Counted from the stretch's first letter, positions 25,684 through 34,760 are shown. The stretch: DNA of 46,327 nt from Geobacteraceae bacterium (GCA_029975275.1 JARKPN010000054.1:1-46327), one strand, 5' to 3'. The notes: generated from the sequence alone by a model not told the origin. Made by a program: numbers and translations.

Positions 25684-27579
25684 TTATTTTACCCGCACCC
25701 CTCCCCCCTCCGGGTCCAGGTCCCGGAGAGGCTCCCACCTTCCGTCAAAGGGTTCTTCCACCCGCTCTCCACCCAGCCGTTCCAGCAGGTCGGCGATAAT
25801 GCGCCAGGCAGGCCTCGGCTCCCCTCCCGGAGGGGTACGGCGGTGGACACGGGGGGGATGGCCGGCCGGGTCCAGCCCCCTGATTGGAAGCCCGGGTGTC
25901 ATCACCTTTGCGAAGCGCTGCGCCCTCCCCTCGTTATTGACAAAGGTGCCGTCCATCTCCACCCAGGCGGTCGTGGGAAGAAAAGCTGCGGCGCCCTGGG
26001 CGGCCCCGGTGGGGAGAAAATCGGCCACGGCCGCCAGAGACAACCCGTTGAGCCATCCGGCCGGAACGTCCGCTTCGAAGGAGACCACCCCCCTGATCCG
26101 TCCCGAGCCGATTGCCTCCTCCAGGGACACCGCACCGTGCTCGCCGGCGAGCAGCGCTGCGCCGAAGGCGTTAGGCCCGGGCAGGAGAAAGGCCAGCCCG
26201 GTCCGGTGACGGGCAGCTTCCGCCAGCCGCTCCGGGTCAACGGAACGCGTGCCGCCGATGACCACCGGCCGGTTGAACCCGGCGAACGGTATTTCGTCAA
26301 GGGAGTTCACCCGGGTCGTCGTGACCGACACCTGCGCCAGTTGCTCCTCCCCGCACCCCTTGCCGACTAGGAAGACCACGGCGCCACGGCGCCAGGCCTG
26401 CCGGACCGCCAGCAGCAGCATGGGGCCGTCCACAACCAGGTCGCACTCCACGAGCGCGACGCAGTCGGCGCTTTCCACGTCCCTCATGGAGCAGGCCTTC
26501 CCGCCATCCAGATGGGACACCGCCGCCATGGTCGCCCGGGCCTCGGCCCCATAGGTGAAATAGCACAGCGCCACGGCCCCCAGGAACCCGGCCAGCCGCG
26601 CAAGCAGCAGGTTCCCCTCCAGGCTCAGGCGGGGAGAACCGACCAGAGCCAAGGAGCCGGGCCCGTCGGTCGCGCACAGCTCTTTGATGCGGAGCGCCAG
26701 GGCATCCAGGGCCTGGTCCCAGCTCGCCTCGCTGCCGTCCACGAGCGGAGTGCGGGGTCGGTCCGGGGCGTTCACCCCGTGATCGGCGAAACGGCCCCGG
26801 TCGCAGATAAACCAGCCGTTCACGGCGTCGTTGCGTCCGGCCGTGACCTTCAACAGCTCCCGGTAGCGGGCAACCGGTACGATGGAGCAGCCCAGCGAGC
26901 AGTGGGGACAGACCGACGGGGCCATGTCGTAGTCCCAGTATCGGGCGCGGAAGCGGGCTGTCTTGTCGGTGTAGACCCCGGTGGGGCAGATGTCCGGAAG
27001 GTTGCCTGAAAACGGCGATTCCAGGCTCCCCTCGGCAAACCTTCCGAAATAGACCATGGCCGCCCGCCCCAGTGCACCCAGGTCGGTCCCTCCGGCAAAC
27101 TCCTGGTAGAAGCGGACGCAGCGGTAGCACTGGATGCAGCGGTTCATCTCGTGCTGGATGAAATCCCCCAGGTACTGGTTCAGGTGGGTCCGCTTCTTTC
27201 CCTTATAGCGTCGCAGGCCGTGCCCGCCGGCCACGGTGTAGTCCTGGAGCAGACACTCGCCCCCTTCGTCGCACACCGGGCAGTCGTGGGGATGGTTGAG
27301 CATCAGCCACTCGATGACGTGGCGCCGCATGGCAACCGCGTCCGGGTCGGTGGTGGAGATCACCATGCCGTCCTGTGCCGGAAGCATGCAGGACATCTGG
27401 ATCCCCTTGACCGGCCCATCGATGATCTTCACCGCGCAGAGGCGACAGGCCCCGGCGTTGCCCAGAGCCGGATGGTAGCAGAAGTGAGGGATAAAGATAC
27501 CCGCCTGCTTCGCCGCCTCCAGGACCACGGTTCCGGAGGGAACCTCCACCTCTATGTCGTCGATGATAATTTTCGGCAT
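25684..27579 (-). CDS. nuoG: NADH-quinone oxidoreductase subunit G (short form)
   Basis: The 631-residue protein is shorter than the roughly 900-residue enterobacterial NuoG. The N-terminal [2Fe-2S] ligands are C34, C45, C48 and C64. The His-Cys [4Fe-4S] site is H96, C100, C103 and C109. The next cluster uses C148, C151, C154 and C198. A further CPHCSLGC motif precedes a reduced molybdopterin-oxidoreductase-like C-terminal half that probably has no cofactor. It passes electrons from NuoF towards NuoI. The ATG is four bases after the GGDEF stop, so it is tightly coupled to a regulatory gene. Confidence 0.95.
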   Translation of the reverse strand: MPKIIIDDIEVEVPSGTVVLEAAKQAGIFIPHFCYHPALGNAGACRLCAVKIIDGPVKGIQMSCMLPAQDGMVISTTDPDAVAMRRHVIEWLMLNHPHDCPVCDEGGECLLQDYTVAGGHGLRRYKGKKRTHLNQYLGDFIQHEMNRCIQCYRCVRFYQEFAGGTDLGALGRAAMVYFGRFAEGSLESPFSGNLPDICPTGVYTDKTARFRARYWDYDMAPSVCPHCSLGCSIVPVARYRELLKVTAGRNDAVNGWFICDRGRFADHGVNAPDRPRTPLVDGSEASWDQALDALALRIKELCATDGPGSLALVGSPRLSLEGNLLLARLAGFLGAVALCYFTYGAEARATMAAVSHLDGGKACSMRDVESADCVALVECDLVVDGPMLLLAVRQAWRRGAVVFLVGKGCGEEQLAQVSVTTTRVNSLDEIPFAGFNRPVVIGGTRSVDPERLAEAARHRTGLAFLLPGPNAFGAALLAGEHGAVSLEEAIGSGRIRGVVSFEADVPAGWLNGLSLAAVADFLPTGAAQGAAAFLPTTAWVEMDGTFVNNEGRAQRFAKVMTPGLPIRGLDPAGHPPRVHRRTPPGGEPRPAWRIIADLLERLGGERVEEPFDGRWEPLRDLDPEGGGVRVK

Positions 27580-27583
27580 GACC

Positions 27584-28483
27584 CTAACCCGGTGTGCGCA
27601 TCCCTGCTTCCCGTGCCCCGCACTCCTTGCGGGCGGACTTGTCCTGGTACATCCTGGCGTCGGCGATCCTCATGGCGTCCACCAGGGCGCCCCCCTCTTC
27701 CACCGTCGCGAATCCGACCGACAAATGGACCTGGTATTCATCGTTCTCCCGGTTGAACAGGATCTCGTGCTCCCGTATCCTGGCAAGAACGCCGGCCGTG
27801 GCGGACATGCCGGTCAGGGGAAGAATCACCGCGAACTCGTCGCCGCCGATGCGTGCCACCACGTCTTCGGCCCGGACGCTCTTACTGATCACCTCGGCGG
27901 CGGCCCTGATGAGCCGGTCCCCCGCGGCGTGCCCCATGGTGTCGTTGATCGTCTTGAGGTCGTCCAGGTCGGCCATCATAATGCTGACCGGAAAACGCCG
28001 ACCCCGTTCGATGCGGGCCATCTCCTCCTCGAAGTAGCCCCGGTTGTACAGGTCGGTGAGGGGATCGTGATGGATGAGATACCTCACCTTTTCCTCTGCC
28101 TCGTGCTTCTCCCGCAACGCCTCGGTCATGGCGTTGAAGGCGACCGAAAACTCTCCGAGGAAATCGACCCGCTGGTTCAGGTCTCCGGCCGCGATCTGCT
28201 GGGTCTGCCAGGTCAGGTGCCGCAGGTTCGCCTGCAGCTGCTTGAACGAGGCAATCAGGTGGTTGCGGGCAGGGGCGGCCACGTCCAGCCCCCCCTTGGA
28301 GAGCGTGGTGATGAAATCCTGCGCCTCGCGCAGCGAGGCGGTAAGCTTGGCTATCAATTCCGCCAGCCGCGACACCTCAGGGCCGGGCGGGACGGACAGC
28401 CGGATCGGGGAGAAATCCCCCCGGAGCAGTCTCTCCAGCTGTTCGGCCAACTCATACAGCGCCTGTTTGTCAGGTGCTTTCAT
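27584..28483 (-). CDS. Diguanylate cyclase (GGDEF) embedded in the nuo operon
   Basis: The 299-residue soluble protein has an N-terminal helical region (1-130) with a HAMP-like segment (QQIAAGDLNQRVDFLGEFSVAFNAM) and a C-terminal GGDEF domain. The active-site GGDEF is intact (RIGGDEFAVILPL), as are the substrate motif DLYNRGYFEEEM and DLDDLKTINDTMGHAAGD. The inhibitory I-site RxxD (RAED) lies five residues before GGDEF, so product inhibition is expected. It should make c-di-GMP from two GTP. No membrane segment is present. Its ATG overlaps the V4R stop by four bases (28480-28483) and its stop is four bases before nuoG, so it is translated with both neighbours. Confidence 0.94.
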   Translation of the reverse strand: MKAPDKQALYELAEQLERLLRGDFSPIRLSVPPGPEVSRLAELIAKLTASLREAQDFITTLSKGGLDVAAPARNHLIASFKQLQANLRHLTWQTQQIAAGDLNQRVDFLGEFSVAFNAMTEALREKHEAEEKVRYLIHHDPLTDLYNRGYFEEEMARIERGRRFPVSIMMADLDDLKTINDTMGHAAGDRLIRAAAEVISKSVRAEDVVARIGGDEFAVILPLTGMSATAGVLARIREHEILFNRENDEYQVHLSVGFATVEEGGALVDAMRIADARMYQDKSARKECGAREAGMRTPG

Positions 28484-29019
28484 GCGCCACCAATCACCAG
28501 CGGTTTCACGACGAACCGGCAGGTCCTCTCGCCGTTTGCCCAGCAGTCGATCTCCCTGACATGGAACTCCCTGCCGGTATATACCTGCAGGATGCCCGCA
28601 ATGAAACCTTCATCGTACTCACAGATGGTTTCCTCGATCATGGGAAGGCCCGAGCAGTCCAGGTCTTCGGATACGGTCATTTCGAATTCAAGCTTTGCAA
28701 GGTCGGACTTCTCCACCCGCAGGATGCCGACCTTGAGGTCCATGAGGCTCCGCTGAAGTTCTGCCACGAACCCGCTGAAATTCTGCCTGGTGTCGAGGAC
28801 GTTGGCACAATATTCCTTGCCCGCCAGCTTGCCGGCTTCCCGCAGGATGCAACTGGCGGTCTCCGGGTCGTACCTGGTGATCAGCACGTCCCGCAGGGCA
28901 TATTGCATCAACCGGTAGACGGATATATCTGCCGTTGCTCCCAGGTTCGGCCTTCCGGCGTAGATGTCGCCCAGGTCTTTCCATTTGAACCGGTAAGTGT
29001 CACGGTTTTCCTTGAACAT
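28480..29019 (-). CDS. V4R (4-vinyl reductase) domain protein
   Basis: The 179-residue product starts MFKENRDTYRFKWKDLGD at 29019, which has TAGGAGAG upstream; the earlier in-frame ATG (29061) lacks such a site. The C-terminal half shows the V4R signature ICEYDEGFIAGILQVYTG, then VREIDCWANGERTCRFVV, with paired cysteines. V4R domains bind small molecules and often act as ligand sensors, as in XylR/DmpR-type activators and bacteriochlorophyll BchJ. The N-terminal part (ISVYRLMQYALRDVLI with GKEYCANVL) matches the helical part of this fold. It is coupled by a four-base overlap to the diguanylate cyclase gene, so I infer a sensor-effector pair. The ligand is unknown. Confidence 0.87.
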   Translation of the reverse strand: MFKENRDTYRFKWKDLGDIYAGRPNLGATADISVYRLMQYALRDVLITRYDPETASCILREAGKLAGKEYCANVLDTRQNFSGFVAELQRSLMDLKVGILRVEKSDLAKLEFEMTVSEDLDCSGLPMIEETICEYDEGFIAGILQVYTGREFHVREIDCWANGERTCRFVVKPLVIGGA

Positions 29020-29074
29020 GAACTCTCCTAGATTGCATTTGAAATGAGAATTGGGATGCAAACAAAGCAGGAAG

Positions 29075-30340
29075 CTACTGCCTGAACGGGCACTTACCCC
29101 TGGTTATATGCTCCCGGACTTCCTCCTCGAAGTGTCGCAACAGGCCGTCCACCGGTCCCATGGCCCCCGGCGCCAGGGGGCAGAAGGAGTAGGTCAGGAA
29201 TTTCACGTGCTCCCGCAGGATGTCCACGTCCTCCGGCTCCCCGTGGCCCGACTCGATCCTGGTCAATACCTCCCGTACGAACGGGAGCCCCTCCCGGCAG
29301 GGGGTGCACCAGCCGCACGACTCCCTGGCGTAGAACCGGATCAGATTCAGGGTAGCGGCCACCATGCAGGTGTCCTGGTCGAAGAAGACCACCGCGCCGG
29401 TGCCGAGGCGGGAGCCCGCCTTGGCCACGGCGTCGAAATCCATGGGCACGCCCAGGTGCTCCGGGGTAAAGAAGGGGGTCGAGGCCCCGCCCGGAATGCA
29501 GGCCTTGAATCTCCGCCCCGGCAGCATGCCGCCCGCCGGTCCTTCCAGTATCTCCCCCAGGGTCATACCCAGCGGGAGCTCGGCACAGACGGTGTTGCGC
29601 ACGTGGCCGCTGAAACAGAACAGCTTGTTACCGGCCGCCTCGGGAGTGGCAGCCAGCCCCTTGAACCACTCCGCGCCGTTCCTGACGATCGACGGGATGT
29701 TAGACAGGGTTTCCACGTTGTTCACCACCGTGGGGCCTCCCCAGAGCCCCTTGACCGCCGGGAACGGGGGCTTGATGCGCGGGTTGGCCCGTTTTCCCTC
29801 AAGGGCGTTCATCAGGGCCGTCTCCTCGCCGCAGATGTAACGGCCCGCAGAGACATGCAGGTCGATCTTCAGCGAGAAACCGCTCCCCAGGATGTTCTCC
29901 CCCAGGAACCCCGCCCGCTCCGCTTCGGCCAGGGCCTGCCGCAGGTTGACGGCCGGGGTCTCGTACCCCCTACGGATGAAGATGAAGGCGTGCGAGACCC
30001 CCAGCACATAGGCGGCCAGGGTCAGCCCCTCCACCAGATGCCAGGGGTTGCGCTCCAGCAGCACCCGGTCCTTGTAGGTCCCGGGCTCCATCTCGTCGCT
30101 GTTGCAGATCAGGTAACGGGGTCCCGGAAGGTCCCTGGGCACGAAGGACCACTTCTTCCCGGTCGGGAACCCCGCCCCGCCCCTGCCGCGGAGCCCGGAA
30201 TCGATCACCACCTGCTGCACCTCCAGGGGGGACATCTCCCGCAGTGCACGCTGGAGCGCCTCGAACCCTCCGGCCGCGCGGTAGTCGGCAAAGGTCTCCG
30301 GGCCGTCGGGCCGGTTATCTTTCAGAAGGACGAGTTCCAT
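29075..30340 (-). CDS. nuoF: NADH-quinone oxidoreductase subunit F
   Basis: The 421-residue NADH- and FMN-binding subunit shows GLRGRGGAGFPTGKKW (FMN/NADH loop), CNSDEMEPGTYKDR, AGRYICGEETALMNALEGKR and the [4Fe-4S] N3 motif ESCGWCTPCREG with a later cysteine in SFCPLAPGA. Length is typical. It starts seven bases after the DUF488 stop with no strong ribosome site, which suggests translational coupling. Confidence 0.96.
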   Translation of the reverse strand: MELVLLKDNRPDGPETFADYRAAGGFEALQRALREMSPLEVQQVVIDSGLRGRGGAGFPTGKKWSFVPRDLPGPRYLICNSDEMEPGTYKDRVLLERNPWHLVEGLTLAAYVLGVSHAFIFIRRGYETPAVNLRQALAEAERAGFLGENILGSGFSLKIDLHVSAGRYICGEETALMNALEGKRANPRIKPPFPAVKGLWGGPTVVNNVETLSNIPSIVRNGAEWFKGLAATPEAAGNKLFCFSGHVRNTVCAELPLGMTLGEILEGPAGGMLPGRRFKACIPGGASTPFFTPEHLGVPMDFDAVAKAGSRLGTGAVVFFDQDTCMVAATLNLIRFYARESCGWCTPCREGLPFVREVLTRIESGHGEPEDVDILREHVKFLTYSFCPLAPGAMGPVDGLLRHFEEEVREHITRGKCPFRQ

Positions 30341-30347
30341 GCAGGGG

Positions 30348-30689
30348 TCACCGTTCGATTTCTTCCTTCACCACCACCGCGTTGTTATGCGCCCGGTCGC
30401 GGGCCGCGAACAGGAGGGTCACGGTCCGTTGCTTCGCCTCTTCCCTCAGCTGCCCGATGAGGTCGGTTCGACTCCGCAGTTCCTCCCGGTAGCGCTCCCG
30501 GAACAGCTCCCATTTTTCCGGGTCGTGCCCGAACCAGGAGCGGAGGGCGCTGCTCGGCGCAACCTCCCGCAACCAGCGGTCGATCCGGCCCTCCGCCTTG
30601 GAGATCCCCCGAGGCCAGAGACCGTCCACCAGCACCCTGACCCCGTCGTCAGGTTCCGGAGGATCATATACCCGTTTCAGCCGTATCAT
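30348..30689 (-). CDS. DUF488 family protein
   Basis: The 113-residue protein shows the family features RVYDPPEPDDGVRVLVDGLWPRG near the N-terminus and WFGHDPEKWELFRERYREEL in the middle, then VTLLFAARDRAHNNAVV. The family (YeaO-like) has no firmly established function. It sits between nuoE and nuoF on the same strand with short gaps, so it is almost certainly co-transcribed with them. Nothing in the sequence suggests a structural complex I role. Confidence 0.9.
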   Translation of the reverse strand: MIRLKRVYDPPEPDDGVRVLVDGLWPRGISKAEGRIDRWLREVAPSSALRSWFGHDPEKWELFRERYREELRSRTDLIGQLREEAKQRTVTLLFAARDRAHNNAVVVKEEIER

Positions 30690-30711
30690 TTGAAGGTCCT
30701 GAGAAAATAGT

Positions 30712-31188
30712 CTATCGCTGCGATTTCCTCTCCTGCTCCAATATCTCGTCCACCCGTTCAGGCGTCAGCCGGCCGTACAGGGTTTCGCCAATCATCATGG
30801 TCGGCCCTTCCCCGCAGTTCCCGAGACAGGCGCAGGGGACCAGGGTGAACATCCCGTCGCTGGTGGTGTCCCCCGGTTCCACGCCGAGCCTCGCGCACAG
30901 ATGCTCCATGATGGCATCGCAACCGACGCTCCAGCAGGAGATGGAATCGCAGACGAGGATCACCCGCCTGCCGACCGGGCGGCGGTAGATCAGCTCGTAG
31001 AAGGTGGCCAGCTCCTCCACCTGCAGGGTCGAGAGCCCAAGGATCTCCGCGGCCTCCGCAACCGCTTCGTCGGTCAGCCAGCCGTAGTGGCGCTGCAGCT
31101 CCTTCATCACGTCCACGGCCGCCTCGCGGTTGGTCACGGCCTCGGCAACCCGGGCCTGGAGTTCTGTTTTCAGTGATTCCGGGATCAT
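30712..31188 (-). CDS. nuoE: NADH-quinone oxidoreductase subunit E
   Basis: The 158-residue thioredoxin-like [2Fe-2S] protein has ligands in CDSISC and CLGNC (C-x4-C then C-x3-C), the N1a cluster. AEILGLSTLQVEELATFYELI is typical of the N-terminal helical part. A GAGG site lies upstream of the ATG. Confidence 0.96.
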   Translation of the reverse strand: MIPESLKTELQARVAEAVTNREAAVDVMKELQRHYGWLTDEAVAEAAEILGLSTLQVEELATFYELIYRRPVGRRVILVCDSISCWSVGCDAIMEHLCARLGVEPGDTTSDGMFTLVPCACLGNCGEGPTMMIGETLYGRLTPERVDEILEQERKSQR

Positions 31189-31198
31189 CCTGGTACCT

Positions 31199-31672
31199 CT
31201 ACCAAAAATAGGCTGCGACGAATATCCCGACCATGGCGACAGACAGCGCCAGCTTCACGGCAATCCCTCCCAGCAGGCCGAGCCAGGTACCGAGACCGGC
31301 CTTCCCGGCCCGGAGCAGGTCCCTTCCGGCCAGGTACTCACCGGCAAAGGCGCCGATGAACGGACCGAGTATCAGTCCGAGCGGCCCGAAGAACAGCCCT
31401 ACCACCATGCCCGCCACGGCCCCCTGCAGGGCCGAACGGCCGGCCCCCATCTTTCGCGCCCCTACGGCCGAAAGCAGGAAGTCGATCACCAGAGAGAGCA
31501 CCGTCAGCAGGGCCAGGGCCGCCAGGGTCGGCCACCCCACCCTCTGGAAGCCGTCTATCCAGGCCCCCAGCAAAAGCCCCGCAAACACCAGCGGCGTTCC
31601 CGGCAGTGCCGGGAGAAAGACCCCGGCAATCCCGGCCAGCACCAGAACCGTCGCAAGGATCCAGAGGAGCAT
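31199..31672 (-). CDS. DUF456 family membrane protein
   Basis: The 157-residue, very hydrophobic protein has about four to five membrane helices and the family pattern VFLPALPGTPLVFAGLLLGAW, then GLFFGPLGLILGPFIGAFAGEYL with glycine-rich helices. The role of DUF456 is unknown. It starts two bases after the nuoBCD stop and is 10 bases from nuoE, so it is an embedded operon gene. Confidence 0.9.
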   Translation of the reverse strand: MLLWILATVLVLAGIAGVFLPALPGTPLVFAGLLLGAWIDGFQRVGWPTLAALALLTVLSLVIDFLLSAVGARKMGAGRSALQGAVAGMVVGLFFGPLGLILGPFIGAFAGEYLAGRDLLRAGKAGLGTWLGLLGGIAVKLALSVAMVGIFVAAYFW

Positions 31673-31674
31673 GG

Positions 31675-34056
31675 TTACCGGTCCACGTCCGCCAGGACGA
31701 AGTCGATGGAGCCCAGCACAGCCAGCAGGTCAGCCACCAGCCCTCCCCTGACCATGAGCGGCAGGACCTGCAGGTGGGGGAAACTGGGGGTGCGGATCCT
31801 GACCCGGTAGGGGACGTTGATCCCGTCCGAGACCACGAAGTAGCCGTTCTCCCCCTTGGGCGCCTCGATGGAGGCGTACGCCTCTCCCCTGGGCGGGGCC
31901 ATCCCCCGCGTGGCGTTGATGAAATGGTGGATCAGCGACTCGATGTCCTGCAGCGTGTCCCTCTTCCGTGGAAGCACATAGCGGTAGTCGTCGGTGATCC
32001 AGCGCCCTCCCGGCATCCGTTCCATGGCCTGCCCCACGATCCGGAGCGACTGCCTGATCTCCTCCAGCCGGACCAGGTAGCGGGCGTAGCAGTCGCCACC
32101 TTCGGCCACTGCCACGTCGAAATCGAAGGCGTCGTAGCCGCCATAGGGGATCTTCTTCCGCAGGTCCCACTCGAAGCCGCAGGCGCGCAGGTTCGGCCCT
32201 GTCACCCCCCACTCCATGGCATCGTCAGGGGAGATGACCCCGACCCCCTTCAGTCTGGCGGTAAAGATCGGGTTGTTGTTCAGCATGGCCTCGTACTCGG
32301 CCAGCCGGAGGGGCAGCCCCTTGAGCACCTCCCGCACCGGCCCTTCCCAGCCGTCGGGGAGATCGTCCGCCACCCCGCCGATGCGGAACCAGGCCGGGTG
32401 CATCCGGCCGCCGGTGACCATCTCGATGACGTCGAATATCAGCTCCCGGTCAGTGAAGGTGTAAAACACCGGGGTCATGGCGCCCAGGTCGGAGGCAAGG
32501 GTGCCGAGCCAGACCAGGTGGCTGGCGACGCGGAACAACTCCGACAGCATGACCCGGATGTAGACTGCCCGCTCCGGCACGCTGATGCCGCACAGCTTTT
32601 CAACGGCCGTGACATAGGCCAGGTTGTTCTGGACCCCGGCCAGGTAGTCGATCCGGTCGGTGTAGGGGAGGAACTGGTGCCACGACTGGCGCTCCCCGAT
32701 CTTTTCCGCGCCCCGGTGGTGGTAGCCGATGTCCAGGTCCAGGTCCCGGATCTCCTCGCCGTCCAGCTTCAGCACGACCCTCAGGATGCCGTGGGTACCG
32801 GGGTGCTGGGGGCCCAGGTTGAGGACCAGGGTCTCCTCGTCGATCCGGTCGAAGAACTCCGCGGCCGGGAGCGGCTGGTGCCGGCGCGCGTCCACGGTGG
32901 TGTAGGGGGGCATCTCGGTGGCCCGGAAGGGGTGGTCCTTGCGCAGAGGGTGCCCCTCCCAGTCGTGGGGCATGAGAATGCGGCGCAGGTTCCGGTGGCC
33001 GGAGAACCTGATGCCGTACATGTCGAAGACCTCCCGCTCGTACCAGGAGGCGGCGGGCCAGAGATGCGTGACGGTCGGGAGCTCCGGGGAGTCGCCCGGG
33101 AGCTCGGTCTTGAGGCGGAGGTGGCCGGGCACGTCGAAGGAGAGGAGGTGGTAATTGACGGTGAAGTCCTTGAAGGCGCGCCGGTCGCGGCGACACGACT
33201 CGTCCACGGCGGCGATGTCCTCCAGCCTCCTGAACGGAGCCTCCTTCCGGTTCCTGAGGTGGGCCAGCACCGAGGGCACGAGCTCCGGCGGGACCCGATA
33301 GGTGGGCATGTCCGTTGCCGAGACGTCCTCGGTCACCCTGCCGTCGAACTCCCGCTCCAACTCTCCCTCCAGCCGGAACGGCGGGAACGGGTGCCGCGGC
33401 GCGGCCGGCCGCCACATCTCGTCGGAGCGGGGCATCCAGGGCTTCGGGTGGCCGACCGAGGTCCCCCTGACGGAGATGCCCGCCATGCCCGGTCCCCTGG
33501 TGTCCCGTGACTTGGTCTCGCCGTCCGCCAGCACCGGAGCGGTGGTCCCCTGGACGCCGCCGGGAAGGTGCAGCACCGAGCGGGCCGGCCGCTCGTGACG
33601 GCGGATCTTCTCCTGGAGCAGCATGAGCCCCTGCAGGAAGGCCTCGGGCCGGGGGGGACAGCCCGGGACGTAAACGTCCACCGGCAGGATCTGGTTGACC
33701 CCCTGGACCACGCTGTAGACGTCGTACATCCCGCCGGAATTGGCGCAGCTCCCCATGGAGACGACCCAGCGGGGCTCGGCCATCTGCTCGTAGAGCCGGA
33801 GCACCGACGGCGCCATCTTCTTGAACACCGTGCCGGCAATGACCATCAGGTCCGCCTCCCGAGGCGTGCCGCGCAGCACCTCGGCGCCGAAGCGGGAGAT
33901 ATCGTGGCGGGAGGTGAAGGAGGTCATCATCTCGACGAAACAGCAGGACAGGCCGAAGAACATCGGCCACAGCGAGTTGGCCCGGCCCCAGTTGATCAGG
34001 TCGTCCAGGCGGGTGAGGAGGATGTTGCTATGTGAGATGGATTCCTGTTCGGTCAT
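31675..34056 (-). CDS. nuoBCD: NADH-quinone oxidoreductase fused subunit B/C/D
   Basis: A single 793-residue frame carries three subunits. NuoB (about 1-165) has the N2 cluster ligands C38, C39 ([10 protein letters not shown]), C104 (GSCANSGG) and C133 ([10 protein letters not shown]). A linker rich in Pro/Arg (about 165-240) leads to NuoC (about 245-385), with [17 protein letters not shown] and [17 protein letters not shown]. NuoD (about 408-793) has [29 protein letters not shown] and a normal VLADVDR end. NuoCD fusions are common, and NuoBCD fusions are known from a few groups including Geobacter relatives. The chosen start [11 protein letters not shown] at 34056 lacks a Shine-Dalgarno (CCTTTTTTCATTT precedes the ATG). 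The longer frame upstream runs through repeat sequence and is unlikely coding. Confidence 0.95.
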   Translation of the reverse strand: MTEQESISHSNILLTRLDDLINWGRANSLWPMFFGLSCCFVEMMTSFTSRHDISRFGAEVLRGTPREADLMVIAGTVFKKMAPSVLRLYEQMAEPRWVVSMGSCANSGGMYDVYSVVQGVNQILPVDVYVPGCPPRPEAFLQGLMLLQEKIRRHERPARSVLHLPGGVQGTTAPVLADGETKSRDTRGPGMAGISVRGTSVGHPKPWMPRSDEMWRPAAPRHPFPPFRLEGELEREFDGRVTEDVSATDMPTYRVPPELVPSVLAHLRNRKEAPFRRLEDIAAVDESCRRDRRAFKDFTVNYHLLSFDVPGHLRLKTELPGDSPELPTVTHLWPAASWYEREVFDMYGIRFSGHRNLRRILMPHDWEGHPLRKDHPFRATEMPPYTTVDARRHQPLPAAEFFDRIDEETLVLNLGPQHPGTHGILRVVLKLDGEEIRDLDLDIGYHHRGAEKIGERQSWHQFLPYTDRIDYLAGVQNNLAYVTAVEKLCGISVPERAVYIRVMLSELFRVASHLVWLGTLASDLGAMTPVFYTFTDRELIFDVIEMVTGGRMHPAWFRIGGVADDLPDGWEGPVREVLKGLPLRLAEYEAMLNNNPIFTARLKGVGVISPDDAMEWGVTGPNLRACGFEWDLRKKIPYGGYDAFDFDVAVAEGGDCYARYLVRLEEIRQSLRIVGQAMERMPGGRWITDDYRYVLPRKRDTLQDIESLIHHFINATRGMAPPRGEAYASIEAPKGENGYFVVSDGINVPYRVRIRTPSFPHLQVLPLMVRGGLVADLLAVLGSIDFVLADVDR

Positions 34057-34068
34057 AAATGAAAAAAG

Positions 34069-34253
34069 GTTCGGGGATCGAGGATCGGGGATCGAGGAAT
34101 GATGTCTAACATTAGGCTGTAAGGACGCTTTCCAGAACGCATGCACGCCGGGAACAGGTGTAACCTTATCTTTTGAGACCACGTCTTCTTGCAGGGTTTC
34201 AATCTCGCTCCCCGATCCTTGCTCCTCACTCCTCGCTCCTCGCTTCTCTCGCC
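34069..34253. repeat. Inverted heptad tracts between nuoA and nuoBCD
   Basis: Plus-strand units GTTCGGG, GATCGAG, GATCGGG, GATCGAG cover 34069-34096. Minus-strand units GGCGAGA, GAAGCGA, GGAGCGA, GGAGTGA, GGAGCAA, GGATCGG, GGAGCGA cover 34253-34203 and encode the last residues and stop of nuoA. A roughly 16-base segment around AGGATCGGGGA is shared in opposite orientation, so the spacer can form a stem with about 100 bases in its loop. Confidence 0.78.
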
Positions 34254-34651
34254 GGCCCCCAGTCCAGCCCCCCCTTCCTCCAGAGCCACAGGAGGCCCAG
34301 CAGGAGCACGCAGATGAACACGGTGATGTGCATCAGGCCTGGAATCCCCAAGAGGTCCCAGGCCACGGCCCAGATGAAGATGAACACCGATTCCACGTCG
34401 AACACGATGAAAAAGATGGCCACCAGGTAGAAGGGGACCGGGCAGGCCAGCCGTGCCGTGCCGCTCGGGATGACCCCGGACTCGTAGGCTGCGTCCTTTA
34501 CCGGGTCTCTCCGCCTCTCCCCCAACCACCAGGCCGCGAACAGGAGCCCTCCGACCAGGAGCAGCGCCATGGCCGTGTAGACTATGAGGGGGAACAACTC
34601 CTCCATCACCGGAACGAATCCGGCGACGCTCTGTCCGGGTGCTTCATTCAT
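34226..34651 (-). CDS. nuoA: NADH-quinone oxidoreductase subunit A
   Basis: The 141-residue subunit has three membrane helices and the diagnostic [37 protein letters not shown] segment, including the conserved acidic FDVE. It is the first gene of the operon. A second in-frame ATG at residue 16 ([10 protein letters not shown]) is a possible start. The C-terminal [10 protein letters not shown] is encoded by heptad repeat units, and the TGA stop is itself part of a unit, so the tail is probably not selected for function. Confidence 0.95.
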   Translation of the reverse strand: MNEAPGQSVAGFVPVMEELFPLIVYTAMALLLVGGLLFAAWWLGERRRDPVKDAAYESGVIPSGTARLACPVPFYLVAIFFIVFDVESVFIFIWAVAWDLLGIPGLMHITVFICVLLLGLLWLWRKGGLDWGPAREARSEE

Positions 34652-34670
34652 GCTATTTTCTCACCGCTCC

Positions 34671-34682
34671 TAAAGCGCTTTA
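34671..34682. promoter_or_regulatory. Perfect 12-bp palindrome upstream of nuoA
   Basis: TAAAGCGCTTTA lies 20 bases upstream of the nuoA start codon, at the position of a promoter or ribosome-site operator. It is a candidate repressor-binding site for the nuo operon; no known regulator is assigned. Confidence 0.4.
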
Positions 34683-34733
34683 TCGACATGAAACTCAAAT
34701 GTATCTTGAGACAAGACGCGGTTACCGGAGAGA

Positions 34734-34760
34734 CCTGCCAGGTTCCGAAAACCCGGCAGG
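34734..34760 (-). terminator. Hairpin after the peroxiredoxin gene
   Basis: Arms CCTGCC-GGTT and AACC-GGCAGG pair with one internal mismatch around a five-base loop. It lies 16 bases after the peroxiredoxin stop and about 80 bases before nuoA. There is no T-run, so it would be a weak or Rho-assisted terminator, or a processing hairpin. Confidence 0.45.

Noticed and set aside
24085-26370. A 761-codon plus-strand frame opposite the ankyrin gene, nuoH and nuoG
   Set aside because: Antisense to genes with diagnostic motifs; no family match.
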